Source: an uncultured Lachnospiraceae bacterium
Lineage (GTDB): Bacteria > Bacillota > Clostridia > Lachnospirales > Lachnospiraceae
Direction: 5' to 3'
Length of the DNA: 5,932 nucleotides
NCBI GenBank assembly: GCA_910577165.1
Contig: CAJTLX010000041.1
Span: forward strand, 26,193 to 32,124
Position 1 is the first letter of the stretch. Each line of letters starts with the position of its first letter. Below, in pieces: positions 1 through 5,334 of this stretch. The notes beneath the pieces are model-generated. The model did not search any database, had not been told where the DNA came from, and saw nothing but the letters and a program-made list of their open reading frames with translations. The position numbers and the translations under genes are program-made.

Positions 1-1557
1 GATGGCGAATTACCAGATGGGACGGACAATAAAAATCCAGAGGATGGACAGGACACGCCTTTAGACGAAACACAGGATTCTCTTTCGCCGGAAGAAGGGG
101 ATGTTTCCCTTCCGATTGATATTGCCGGGAATCAGGGGACGGCGGGTTCGGACGACAATCTCTATCTGCCGGGGGAAGGTGAACAGGCAATTGACGAGGA
201 GCCAGCTCCGGAATTTTACGTACAGGGTGTCTCGCACAGTTCCGTTGCCGATATCCAGCAGCGTTTGATGGATCTTGGATTTATGGATTACTCGGAACCA
301 ACTATGTATTATGGCTCCATCACTGCCAAGGCGGTGGAGATGTTCCAGCGTCAGCATGAATTAAAACAGGACGGGATTATTGGTCCGGAGACCATAACTC
401 TTTTGTTTTCTGAGGACGCGAAATATTATCTTGCAAAAGTGGGGATGGACGGCGATGATATCAAGAGGATTCAGCGCAGACTTTACGAGATGGGTTACCT
501 TGCAAAAGCGGAGTATGTCACAGGGCATTTTGGCGATGTGACCGAAGAAGCAGTTAAACAGATGCAGCAAAATAATGGTCTTTTGGCAGATGGTAAAGTG
601 GGACATGATACAATGGAAATGCTCTACAGCGAGACCGCAAAAGCAAATATTGTTTCCTACGGAGATAAGAGTGATGTGGTGCTTGCGTGCCAGGAACGCT
701 TAAAGACGCTTGGTTATCTTACCACAAAACCGGACGGGCAGTACGGTAATGATACGGTGGCGGCAGTTAAGCAGTTCCAGTCCAGAAATGACTTGGTAGT
801 GGACGGTTTCTTAGGACCGACAACAATGCAGGTATTAAATAGTTCAGATGCAGTGGCGAACGGCATGATGATCGGCGAGAGTGGCGATACGGTAAAACGT
901 GTTCAGGAGCTTCTTGCAAGATATGGTTATATGTCCTCATCAAATTGTACCGGATATTTTGGTGAGGTGACAGAGGAGGCAGTAAAAGCCTTCCAGAAGA
1001 AGAATGGTCTGACAGCGGACGGAAATGTCGGCATGAAGACGATGGCAAAACTTACGGGGAATGATGTGGTAAAGGCAAATGGCGGCGGAACAGGAAGCAG
1101 TTCAGGAAAGAGCAGCAGTTCTTCTTCAGGCAATAAAAATAATTCCTCTTCCTCGTCAAATTCAAGCAGCTCTTCCTCCACGGTAAGCACGGGAAGCGCG
1201 AGTGTATCCGCGCTGCTTAAAGCGGCAAAATCAAAGCTTGGCAAGCCTTATGTCTACGGTGCAAAGGGACCAAATGCCTTTGACTGCTCCGGCTATGTTT
1301 ACTGGTGCTTAAACCAGGTTGGCATTAAGCAGAGTTATCTGACTTCCTATGGCTGGCGCACAATTGGAAAATATCAGAAAATTACAAGTTTTTCCAATAT
1401 CAAAGCAGGGGATATTGTTGTGGTAAGGGGACATGTCGGGATCGCGGCGGGAGGCGGCATGGTATATGATGCTTCCTCAAGTAGCGGCAAGATTGTATAT
1501 CGTTCCCTTGGCGCGTGGTGGAAAAATAATTTCATCTGTGCATGGAGAATTTTCTAA
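1..1557 (+). CDS. Secreted/surface NlpC/P60 peptidoglycan hydrolase with four PG-binding repeats (5' partial)
   Basis: Reading frame 1 is open from the first base to a TAA at 1555-1557, giving 518 visible residues; the start, and any signal peptide or membrane anchor, lies left of the window. Numbering is from base 1. Residues 1-78 are acidic and rich in Asp, Glu, Gly and Pro, probably an extended spacer. Residues 81-351 hold four PG_binding_1-like repeats (pattern IQxRL..LGY..., AV..FQ, DGxxG..T...L). Residues 361-398 form a Gly/Ser/Asn linker. From about 401 comes an NlpC/P60 domain: YVYG at 417-420, FDCSGY with catalytic Cys429, RGHVGI with His478, and Asp490 in MVYDAS as the likely third polar residue. 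The family are cysteine peptidases that cleave stem peptides (typically D-gamma-Glu to diamino acid) outside the membrane. A TTG at 265 is in frame but lies inside repeat 1, so it is not a credible start. Family call is firm; the exact bond cleaved and cellular role are inference. Confidence 0.93.
   Translation, partial: DGELPDGTDNKNPEDGQDTPLDETQDSLSPEEGDVSLPIDIAGNQGTAGSDDNLYLPGEGEQAIDEEPAPEFYVQGVSHSSVADIQQRLMDLGFMDYSEPTMYYGSITAKAVEMFQRQHELKQDGIIGPETITLLFSEDAKYYLAKVGMDGDDIKRIQRRLYEMGYLAKAEYVTGHFGDVTEEAVKQMQQNNGLLADGKVGHDTMEMLYSETAKANIVSYGDKSDVVLACQERLKTLGYLTTKPDGQYGNDTVAAVKQFQSRNDLVVDGFLGPTTMQVLNSSDAVANGMMIGESGDTVKRVQELLARYGYMSSSNCTGYFGEVTEEAVKAFQKKNGLTADGNVGMKTMAKLTGNDVVKANGGGTGSSSGKSSSSSSGNKNNSSSSSNSSSSSSTVSTGSASVSALLKAAKSKLGKPYVYGAKGPNAFDCSGYVYWCLNQVGIKQSYLTSYGWRTIGKYQKITSFSNIKAGDIVVVRGHVGIAAGGGMVYDASSSSGKIVYRSLGAWWKNNFICAWRIF
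241..1053 (+). repeat. Four tandem PG_binding_1-type repeats within the hydrolase
   Basis: The repeats cover roughly residues 81-138, 147-208, 221-280 and 290-351, each about 57-60 residues with a 10-20 residue spacer. All share the LGY/LGF, AV..(F/M)Q and DGxxG..T core of three-helix peptidoglycan-binding domains. Repeats 2 and 4 are closest to each other: both carry an FG(D/E)VTEEAVK block and an NGLxADGxVG block. Repeats 1 and 3 instead share the GPxT end. This suggests that a two-repeat unit was duplicated. Codons differ between the matching blocks, so the duplication is not recent. Confidence 0.85.
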
Positions 1558-1586
1558 ATTGAGTAGGAAAGTTTTTCCCTGCGCAT

Positions 1587-1637
1587 AAAAAAGAGGGGTG
1601 TTCAGATTGTTCTGAACATCCCTTCTTTGTTTATTTA
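1587..1637. terminator. Bidirectional intrinsic terminator between convergent genes
   Basis: The left arm 1591-1606 and right arm 1611-1627 pair around the loop TTGT. There are eight perfect pairs next to the loop (TGTTCAGA with TCTGAACA), then a G-T wobble, GGG/CCC and further weaker pairs. On the plus strand the stem is followed by a T-rich stretch (CTTTGTTTATTT); on the minus strand it is followed by CTTTTTTAT. It lies 30 bases after the hydrolase stop and just after the stop of the minus-strand oxidoreductase, so one hairpin can serve both genes. Confidence 0.8.
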
Positions 1638-1640
1638 AGT

Positions 1641-2678
1641 TTATCTCATCCTGGCAAAAGTCTTTGCCATCCCCCCGACCAGACTCCACTGACGTTTCAT
1701 ATAGGAAAGGAGTGCCATGGTATCTTTTTGGTAGGAGGAAAGAACGAGTTTCGGATCGTCTTCGTGCTGTAAAATTGCCTTTGCCGCACAAAAAGCACTC
1801 TCCATTGCGGCGGAGATTCCCTCGCCCATCGGGTTTAAGAAACCTGCGATCTCCCCGATAAAAAGTATATGCCCCACCCCGTAATCAATGGCGCAACCCG
1901 GGTTTATCTGTGGCATTAGCCAACGATCTTTTTTTATCTGACCATCAATTTTAAGTCCATGATTATTTTCGAGATAATGTATAAATTGTTTGTAATAATA
2001 CTTTTCTTTTTCTTTATTTTTTACGGAAACACCGAGGACTAACTGGTTATCTTTGACATTGAACCAAGCGTCATACTCGGATAATTCGGGCTGTAAATAT
2101 GCATAAAAATAATGGGGATCAAGAGCGATTCTTCCCTGATTAAACGTTTGAAATGTGGTGATGTAATCCGGTTTTATGCCGGTCAGCTGCCGTTTTAGCG
2201 TGCCGATCACCCCCTCACCGTCAATCACATAGCGCGCGCATTCTGTGTGAGTGCGCCCGTCCGCCCCGCGAAAAAGGACGGTGACCATATCAGGACAATC
2301 TTTTAAAACGCAGGAGATAGCAGTTTGCTTCTCTTGTAGGATAGCTCCTGCTGCCTCTGCCTTTCTGGCAAGCCAGGCATCAAATAAGCTTCTCCACACA
2401 TTAAGTCCGGGCTGTTCAAACAAAAAGGTTTGCCCGGTATCATCAGTAAAAACCATCCCGCGATTTTCGGCGGGAGAGCAGGTGACGGATTCAGGTACAG
2501 GCTCGCCAAAATAGCGTTCTACCAGGTCAAGACTTTTCCTTATTAGTTGTCCCGAACAGGATTTATAGCGCGGCAGTTTAAATTTTTCGGCAAGTAGAAC
2601 CCTTTTTCCATTTTCTGCCAAAATTTTTGCAGCGGTGGCTCCGGCAGGTCCTGCGCCGATTACAATAACATCGTACAT
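1641..2678 (-). CDS. FAD-dependent oxidoreductase, geranylgeranyl-reductase-like family
   Basis: The product is 345 residues and begins MYDVIVIGAGPAG, a Rossmann dinucleotide-binding start with GxGxxG at residues 8-13 and the ribose-binding acidic residue Glu31 in LLAEK. PRYKSCSGQL (36-45) matches the KxCxG region of geranylgeranyl-reductase-like flavoproteins, and GEIAGFLNPMGEGI (275-288) matches their second FAD site (usually GDAAGF..P.tGEGI). The DG motif region is IDGEGVIG at 152-159. I set the start at 2678 because AAAGGAG at 2688-2694 sits 8 bases ahead; an upstream in-frame ATG at 2708 would put that site inside the gene. Characterised relatives reduce isoprenoid double bonds or hydroxylate small molecules; the substrate here is unknown. 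Two usually conserved Asp residues are Glu. It is somewhat short for the family, which often reaches 380-400 residues. It is divergent from groES and convergent with the hydrolase, so it is probably transcribed alone. Confidence 0.88.
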   Translation of the reverse strand: MYDVIVIGAGPAGATAAKILAENGKRVLLAEKFKLPRYKSCSGQLIRKSLDLVERYFGEPVPESVTCSPAENRGMVFTDDTGQTFLFEQPGLNVWRSLFDAWLARKAEAAGAILQEKQTAISCVLKDCPDMVTVLFRGADGRTHTECARYVIDGEGVIGTLKRQLTGIKPDYITTFQTFNQGRIALDPHYFYAYLQPELSEYDAWFNVKDNQLVLGVSVKNKEKEKYYYKQFIHYLENNHGLKIDGQIKKDRWLMPQINPGCAIDYGVGHILFIGEIAGFLNPMGEGISAAMESAFCAAKAILQHEDDPKLVLSSYQKDTMALLSYMKRQWSLVGGMAKTFARMR

Positions 2679-2687
2679 GGAAATATC

Positions 2688-2694
2688 TCCTTTT
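2688..2694 (-). promoter_or_regulatory. Ribosome binding site of the oxidoreductase
   Basis: AAAGGAG on the minus strand lies 8 bases before the ATG at 2678. It decides the start in favour of MYDV rather than the ATG ten codons upstream, and it leaves the GxGxxG fold at its normal distance from the N terminus. Confidence 0.85.
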
Positions 2695-2718
2695 GGTCGA
2701 ATGTGCATGATTCCCTAT

Positions 2719-2843
2719 GCGAAAAGCAAGCCCTCAAAAAAACTGTGGTTTTCCTCAGTCGCGTTGCGCGCTCGAATACGCATAACCGTCCATGAAAATT
2801 TTGTTTTCTGTCCGATTATGCTTATTCTCACTTTGCTTTTCGC
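2719..2843 (-). promoter_or_regulatory. Candidate structured 5' leader RNA of the oxidoreductase
   Basis: Read on the minus strand, GCGAAAAGCAA (2843-2833) at the predicted transcript start pairs perfectly over 11 bp with TTGCTTTTCGC (2729-2719), closing a domain of about 125 nt. Inside it are three hairpins. The first (2821-2780) has a 9-bp outer stem including one U-G pair, a symmetric GA/GA internal loop, and an inner stem with a single bulged base and a CAAAA loop. The second is CGCG-CAA-CGCG (2770-2760). The third is ACUGAGG-AAAA-CCACAGU (2759-2742), followed by a U run. The U-G pair is a C-A mismatch on the plus strand, which favours the minus-strand transcript as the functional form. 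It could instead be a dispersed palindromic repeat that landed here. I do not recognise it as a named riboswitch. Confidence 0.45.
2736..2759 (-). terminator. Terminator-like hairpin inside the oxidoreductase leader
   Basis: On the minus strand the arms 2759-2753 and 2748-2742 form a 7-bp stem with one central A-A mismatch and an AAAA loop, directly followed by a U run ending at 2736. This is the shape of a weak intrinsic terminator placed about 60 bases before the start codon, as in attenuated leaders. The stem is short, so it may be leaky or conditional. Confidence 0.35.
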
Positions 2844-2847
2844 GAAT

Positions 2848-2876
2848 ATTATACCATACCCTTGATCCGGGAACAA
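2848..2876 (-). promoter_or_regulatory. Promoter of the oxidoreductase gene
   Basis: On the minus strand, TTGTTC (2876-2871) is followed after 17 bases by a perfect TATAAT (2853-2848). A TGG just before it (2856-2854) makes it an extended -10. The expected transcription start is near 2841, which falls at the first bases of the 11-bp closing stem of the leader. The -35 matches only the TTG of the consensus; the extended -10 compensates. Confidence 0.7.
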
Positions 2877-2885
2877 AAAATAAAA

Positions 2886-2925
2886 TAGAGAGAATAAGAG
2901 AGAATATGAGAGATTAAATGAGGAT
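2886..2925. repeat. 10-bp-phased purine-rich imperfect tandem repeat
   Basis: Four consecutive 10-base units read TAGAGAGAAT, AAGAGAGAAT, ATGAGAGATT and AAATGAGGAT, with progressive decay. The tract is almost all purine plus T on the plus strand and lies between the two divergent promoters. The period equals one helical turn, so it may bend DNA or act as an upstream element; that role is inference. Confidence 0.6.
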
Positions 2926-2946
2926 ATAATAAAAATACTCGGAAAA

Positions 2947-2966
2947 GAAAACAAATGGAAACAAAT
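2947..2966 (+). repeat. Phased A-tract pair upstream of the groE promoter
   Basis: GAAAACAAAT (2947-2956) and GGAAACAAAT (2957-2966) are two direct copies with one difference and a 10-base period, ending 6 bases before the -35 hexamer. The position and A-richness suit an UP-like element contacted by the RNA polymerase alpha subunit, or intrinsic curvature. Confidence 0.45.
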
Positions 2967-2972
2967 AGCAAG

Positions 2973-3001
2973 TTGCATTTTCGACTACTTTTCACTAATA
3001 T
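2973..3001 (+). promoter_or_regulatory. Vegetative (sigma-A type) promoter of groES-groEL
   Basis: TTGCAT (2973-2978) and TAATAT (2996-3001) are separated by 17 bases, each matching the consensus at four positions. The predicted start near 3008 puts the CIRCE operator at the very 5' end of the transcript, the usual arrangement for HrcA-controlled groE operons. A neighbouring TATATA at 2999-3004 is an alternative -10, but with a spacer of 20. Confidence 0.7.
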
Positions 3002-3013
3002 ATAGGGTAATGA

Positions 3014-3040
3014 TTAGCACTCGATATCGTTGAGTGCTAA
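3014..3040 (+). promoter_or_regulatory. CIRCE operator (HrcA binding site)
   Basis: TTAGCACTC (3014-3022) and GAGTGCTAA (3032-3040) form a perfect 9-bp inverted repeat around a 9-base spacer, exactly the CIRCE consensus. HrcA, itself folded by GroEL, binds this site and represses groE transcription until unfolded proteins titrate the chaperonin. hrcA is not in this window. No CtsR-type heptad repeat was seen, so control is probably HrcA alone. Confidence 0.98.
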
Positions 3041-3089
3041 TAACGACAAAAAATGAGCCATAAGGCAAAGGTTAAAGGAGGAATTCGTT

Positions 3090-3377
3090 ATGAAGTTAGT
3101 ACCGTTGGGTGATAAGGTTGTATTAAAGCAACTGGTAGCAGAAGAGACAACAAAATCCGGTATTGTTCTGCCGGGACAGGCAAAGGAAAAGCCACAGCAG
3201 GCGGAGGTAGTTGCCGTTGGACCTGGCGGCGTGGTGGACGGCAAGGAAGTCACGATGCAGGTAAAGGTTGGCGACAAAGTTATCTTCTCGAAATATTCCG
3301 GCACGGAAGTAAAGCTTGGCGAGGAAGAGTATATCGTTGTAAAGCAGAATGATATCGTAGCGATTGTAGAGGAGTAA
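3090..3377 (+). CDS. groES: Co-chaperonin GroES (Cpn10)
   Basis: The product is 95 residues, the normal size for this family (E. coli 97). GroES heptamers cap the GroEL cylinder and close the folding chamber in the cytoplasm. The sequence starts MKLVPLGDKVVLKQ, matching the PLxDRV signature with Gly-Asp-Lys. The mobile loop is at about residues 17-36, with the Ile-Val-Leu contact triplet at 25-27 (SGIVLPG). The roof hairpin follows near GPGGVVDGKEV, and the family's C-terminal DIVAIVEE ends it. AAAGGAGG at 3074-3081 lies 8 bases before the ATG and fixes the start. TAA is followed at once by an in-frame TGA, a tandem stop. It is the first gene of the CIRCE-controlled operon, 69 bases ahead of groEL. 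Confidence 0.98.
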   Translation: MKLVPLGDKVVLKQLVAEETTKSGIVLPGQAKEKPQQAEVVAVGPGGVVDGKEVTMQVKVGDKVIFSKYSGTEVKLGEEEYIVVKQNDIVAIVEE

Positions 3378-3446
3378 TGAAAAAGACCGCTCAAATTGCA
3401 GAAACAATGGTAAAAACAATAAAATCATAAATGGAGGAATTAAGTC

Positions 3447-5072
3447 ATGGCGAAGGAAATTAAATATGGCGCAGAGGCCAGAGGTGCGCTGGAGTCCGGT
3501 GTAAATAAGCTTGCAAATACGGTAAAGGTCACGCTTGGACCGAAGGGAAGAAACGTTGTTCTCGACAAGTCGTTTGGCGCGCCGCTGATCACAAACGATG
3601 GCGTGACGATCGCGAAGGAGATCGATCTTGAGGACGCATTTGAAAATATGGGTGCGCAGTTAGTTAAGGAAGTGGCGACAAAGACGAATGACGTGGCGGG
3701 CGATGGCACGACAACGGCGACCGTTTTAGCACAGGCGATGATCAACGAGGGAATGAAGAATCTTGCTGCGGGCGCGAATCCGATTATTTTAAGAAAGGGA
3801 ATGAAGAAGGCGACCGACTGCGCAGTTGAGGCGATTGCCGAGATGAGTTCCCCGGTAACGGGCAAGGAGCAGATCGCAAAGGCAGCGGCAATCTCTGCGG
3901 GAGATGAGGCAGTGGGCGAGCTGGTTGCGGACGCTATGGAAAAAGTTTCCAAGGATGGCGTTATCACAATCGAGGAATCCAAGACCATGAAGACGGAGCT
4001 TGATTTAGTAGAGGGTATGCAGTTTGACCGCGGTTATATTTCCGCATATATGGCAACGGATATGGATAAGATGGAAGCAAATCTTGACAATCCATATGTA
4101 TTGATCACCGACAAGAAAATTTCCAATATCCAGGAGATTTTGCCAGTGCTTGAGCAGATTGTACAGAGCGGCGCGAGACTCCTTATTATCGCGGAGGATG
4201 TGGAAGGCGAGGCATTGACCACCCTGATTGTCAACAAGCTGCGCGGCACATTCAATGTTGTTGCGGTAAAGGCTCCGGGCTATGGCGACCGCAGAAAAGA
4301 AATGCTTAAAGATATCGCAATCTTAACCGGCGGCACAGTAATTTCGGAAGAGCTGGGACTTGACTTAAAGGATACCACCATGGAACAGCTTGGCCGTGCA
4401 AAATCCGTTAAAGTTCAGAAAGAAAATACCATTATTGTGGATGGCTGCGGTGACAAGAGTGAGATCGAGGCGAGAGTTGCACAGATCCGTCATCAGATCG
4501 AGGAGACAACCTCCGATTTTGACAGGGAAAAACTTCAGGAAAGACTTGCAAAACTTGCGGGTGGTGTTGCTGTGATCCGCGTTGGCGCAGCGACCGAGAC
4601 CGAGATGAAGGAGAGCAAACTTCGCTTGGAGGACGCACTTGCCGCAACAAAGGCCGCAGTGGAGGAAGGAATTATCGCAGGTGGCGGCTCCGCTTATATC
4701 CATGCAGCAAAGAAGGTGGCAGAGGTTGCCGCAAAGCTTGAGGGTGATGAGAAGACCGGCGCAAACATTATTTTGAAAGCGTTAGAGTCCCCACTTTCCT
4801 GCATCGCTGCAAATGCAGGGCTTGAGGGTTCCGTTATTGTAAATAAAGTAAGGGAGATGGAGCCGGGCATTGGATTTGATGTGCTGACCGAGGAATACAC
4901 CGATATGGTAAAAGCAGGTATTCTTGATCCGGCAAAGGTGACAAGAAGCGCGCTGCAAAATGCAACTTCCGTAGCATCCACCTTCTTAACTACCGAGTCC
5001 GCAGTGGCAAATATCAAGGAGGATGCTCCAGCAATGCCAGCGGGCGGCGCAGGCGGAATGGGCATGATGTAA
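3447..5072 (+). CDS. groEL: Chaperonin GroEL (Cpn60)
   Basis: The 541-residue product is full length for bacterial GroEL, the ATP-driven 14-mer that encloses and folds cytoplasmic proteins with GroES. Visible motifs are the TLGPKGRNVVLD region (29-40), the nucleotide-binding NDGVTIAKE (50-58) and GDGTTTA (85-91) with Asp86, an apical domain of about residues 190-375 with the EGEALTTLIVNKLRG helix, and the signature AAVEEGIIAGGG preceded by Asp396, equivalent to the catalytic Asp398 of E. coli. The C terminus is the typical flexible Gly/Met tail (GGAGGMGMM). GGAGG at 3433-3437 lies 9 bases before the ATG. No terminator hairpin separates it from groES, so the two form one transcript under CIRCE. 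All key residues are present and nothing suggests a divergent paralogue. Confidence 0.99.
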   Translation: MAKEIKYGAEARGALESGVNKLANTVKVTLGPKGRNVVLDKSFGAPLITNDGVTIAKEIDLEDAFENMGAQLVKEVATKTNDVAGDGTTTATVLAQAMINEGMKNLAAGANPIILRKGMKKATDCAVEAIAEMSSPVTGKEQIAKAAAISAGDEAVGELVADAMEKVSKDGVITIEESKTMKTELDLVEGMQFDRGYISAYMATDMDKMEANLDNPYVLITDKKISNIQEILPVLEQIVQSGARLLIIAEDVEGEALTTLIVNKLRGTFNVVAVKAPGYGDRRKEMLKDIAILTGGTVISEELGLDLKDTTMEQLGRAKSVKVQKENTIIVDGCGDKSEIEARVAQIRHQIEETTSDFDREKLQERLAKLAGGVAVIRVGAATETEMKESKLRLEDALAATKAAVEEGIIAGGGSAYIHAAKKVAEVAAKLEGDEKTGANIILKALESPLSCIAANAGLEGSVIVNKVREMEPGIGFDVLTEEYTDMVKAGILDPAKVTRSALQNATSVASTFLTTESAVANIKEDAPAMPAGGAGGMGMM

Positions 5073-5113
5073 TTATCGCAAAGGGCAAAAATATTTGTCA
5101 AAAAATGGAAATT

Positions 5114-5150
5114 AAAAGACAGCATGGGAATACCATGCTGTCTTTTGTTA
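5114..5150 (+). terminator. Intrinsic terminator of groES-groEL
   Basis: A perfect 14-bp stem, AAAAGACAGCATGG (5114-5127) with CCATGCTGTCTTTT (5133-5146), encloses the loop GAATA. The 3' arm ends in TTTT followed by GTTA. It lies 41 bases after the groEL stop. The A/T-rich base makes it symmetric, but no minus-strand gene approaches it. Confidence 0.92.
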
Positions 5151-5167
5151 AATTCCTATAAAAGCAC

Positions 5168-5196
5168 TTTCTTTTTTTTTGAAAATGAAGTATAAT
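5168..5196 (+). promoter_or_regulatory. Probable promoter of the downstream membrane-protein gene
   Basis: A perfect TATAAT stands at 5191-5196. The hexamer 17 bases upstream (TTTCTT, 5168-5173) is a poor -35, but the region holds a run of nine T (5172-5180). Initiation near 5203 would begin the transcript at the first bases of the hairpin at 5205-5241. The strong terminator just upstream implies the gene needs its own promoter. Confidence 0.5.
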
Positions 5197-5204
5197 TGAA
5201 GTAA

Positions 5205-5241
5205 CTATATCTTTGGCATTAAATAATTGTCATAGATATAG
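5205..5241 (+). promoter_or_regulatory. 5'-end hairpin of the leader
   Basis: CTATATCT (5205-5212) pairs with AGATATAG (5234-5241) over 8 bp. After one T-T mismatch, TGGCA (5214-5218) pairs with TGTCA (5228-5232), including one G-T wobble, leaving a 9-base A/T loop. There is no T run after it, so it is not a terminator. A hairpin at the extreme 5' end of an mRNA commonly protects it from decay; here it may also be the first helix of a larger leader fold. Confidence 0.5.
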
Positions 5242-5264
5242 CCCTCCGGGGGATGCGCATAATT

Positions 5265-5316
5265 CCTGTATCCGCGCGCTGTCGGTGCAGGATGGAAGTT
5301 TTTAAGAGGACAGCGC
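5265..5316 (+). promoter_or_regulatory. Candidate H-type pseudoknot before the RBS
   Basis: Stem 1 pairs CCTGTA (5265-5270) with TGCAGG (5286-5291) and, after a bulged T, CCG (5272-5274) with CGG (5283-5285). Seven of the eight loop bases, GCGCTGT (5276-5282), are complementary to ACAGCGC (5310-5316). This gives a pseudoknot with a 7-bp stem 2, a 1-base first loop, no base between the stems and an 18-base third loop, which is sterically plausible. The knot ends 6 bases before GGGG at 5323-5326, the weak Shine-Dalgarno of the next gene, so it could gate translation. It matches no riboswitch class that I recognise. Confidence 0.45.
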
Positions 5317-5334
5317 AGAAATGGGGAAAAATTT

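Noticed and set aside
927..1244. Glu/Leu-rich minus-strand ORF
   Set aside because: It is the complement of the Ser-rich linker and repeat 4 of the hydrolase; its composition is explained by the AGC/TCC codons on the other strand, and it has no RBS.
265..1557. TTG at 265 as the start of the NlpC/P60 gene
   Set aside because: The frame is open back to base 1 and codes for a continuous acidic region plus the first part of repeat 1; starting at 265 would cut off the beginning of that repeat.
2679..2708. Upstream ATG at 2708 for the oxidoreductase
   Set aside because: It would put the strong AAAGGAG site inside the gene and add ten residues before a normal Rossmann N terminus.
2925..2930. Plus-strand TATAAT as a second groE promoter
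   Set aside because: No recognisable -35 lies 16-18 bases upstream, and it is too far from CIRCE to be controlled in the usual way.
2715..2978. 87-codon minus-strand ORF in the divergent intergenic region
   Set aside because: It runs through the promoter and purine tract, has a low-complexity sequence and no credible RBS; only its last 22 codons were kept as a weak observation.
3053..3112. Short ATG frame overlapping the groES start
   Set aside because: It has no Shine-Dalgarno, is out of frame with groES and contains the groES RBS.
5172..5180. Run of nine T as a second terminator after groEL
   Set aside because: No stable hairpin directly precedes it; the real terminator is the 14-bp stem at 5114-5146.
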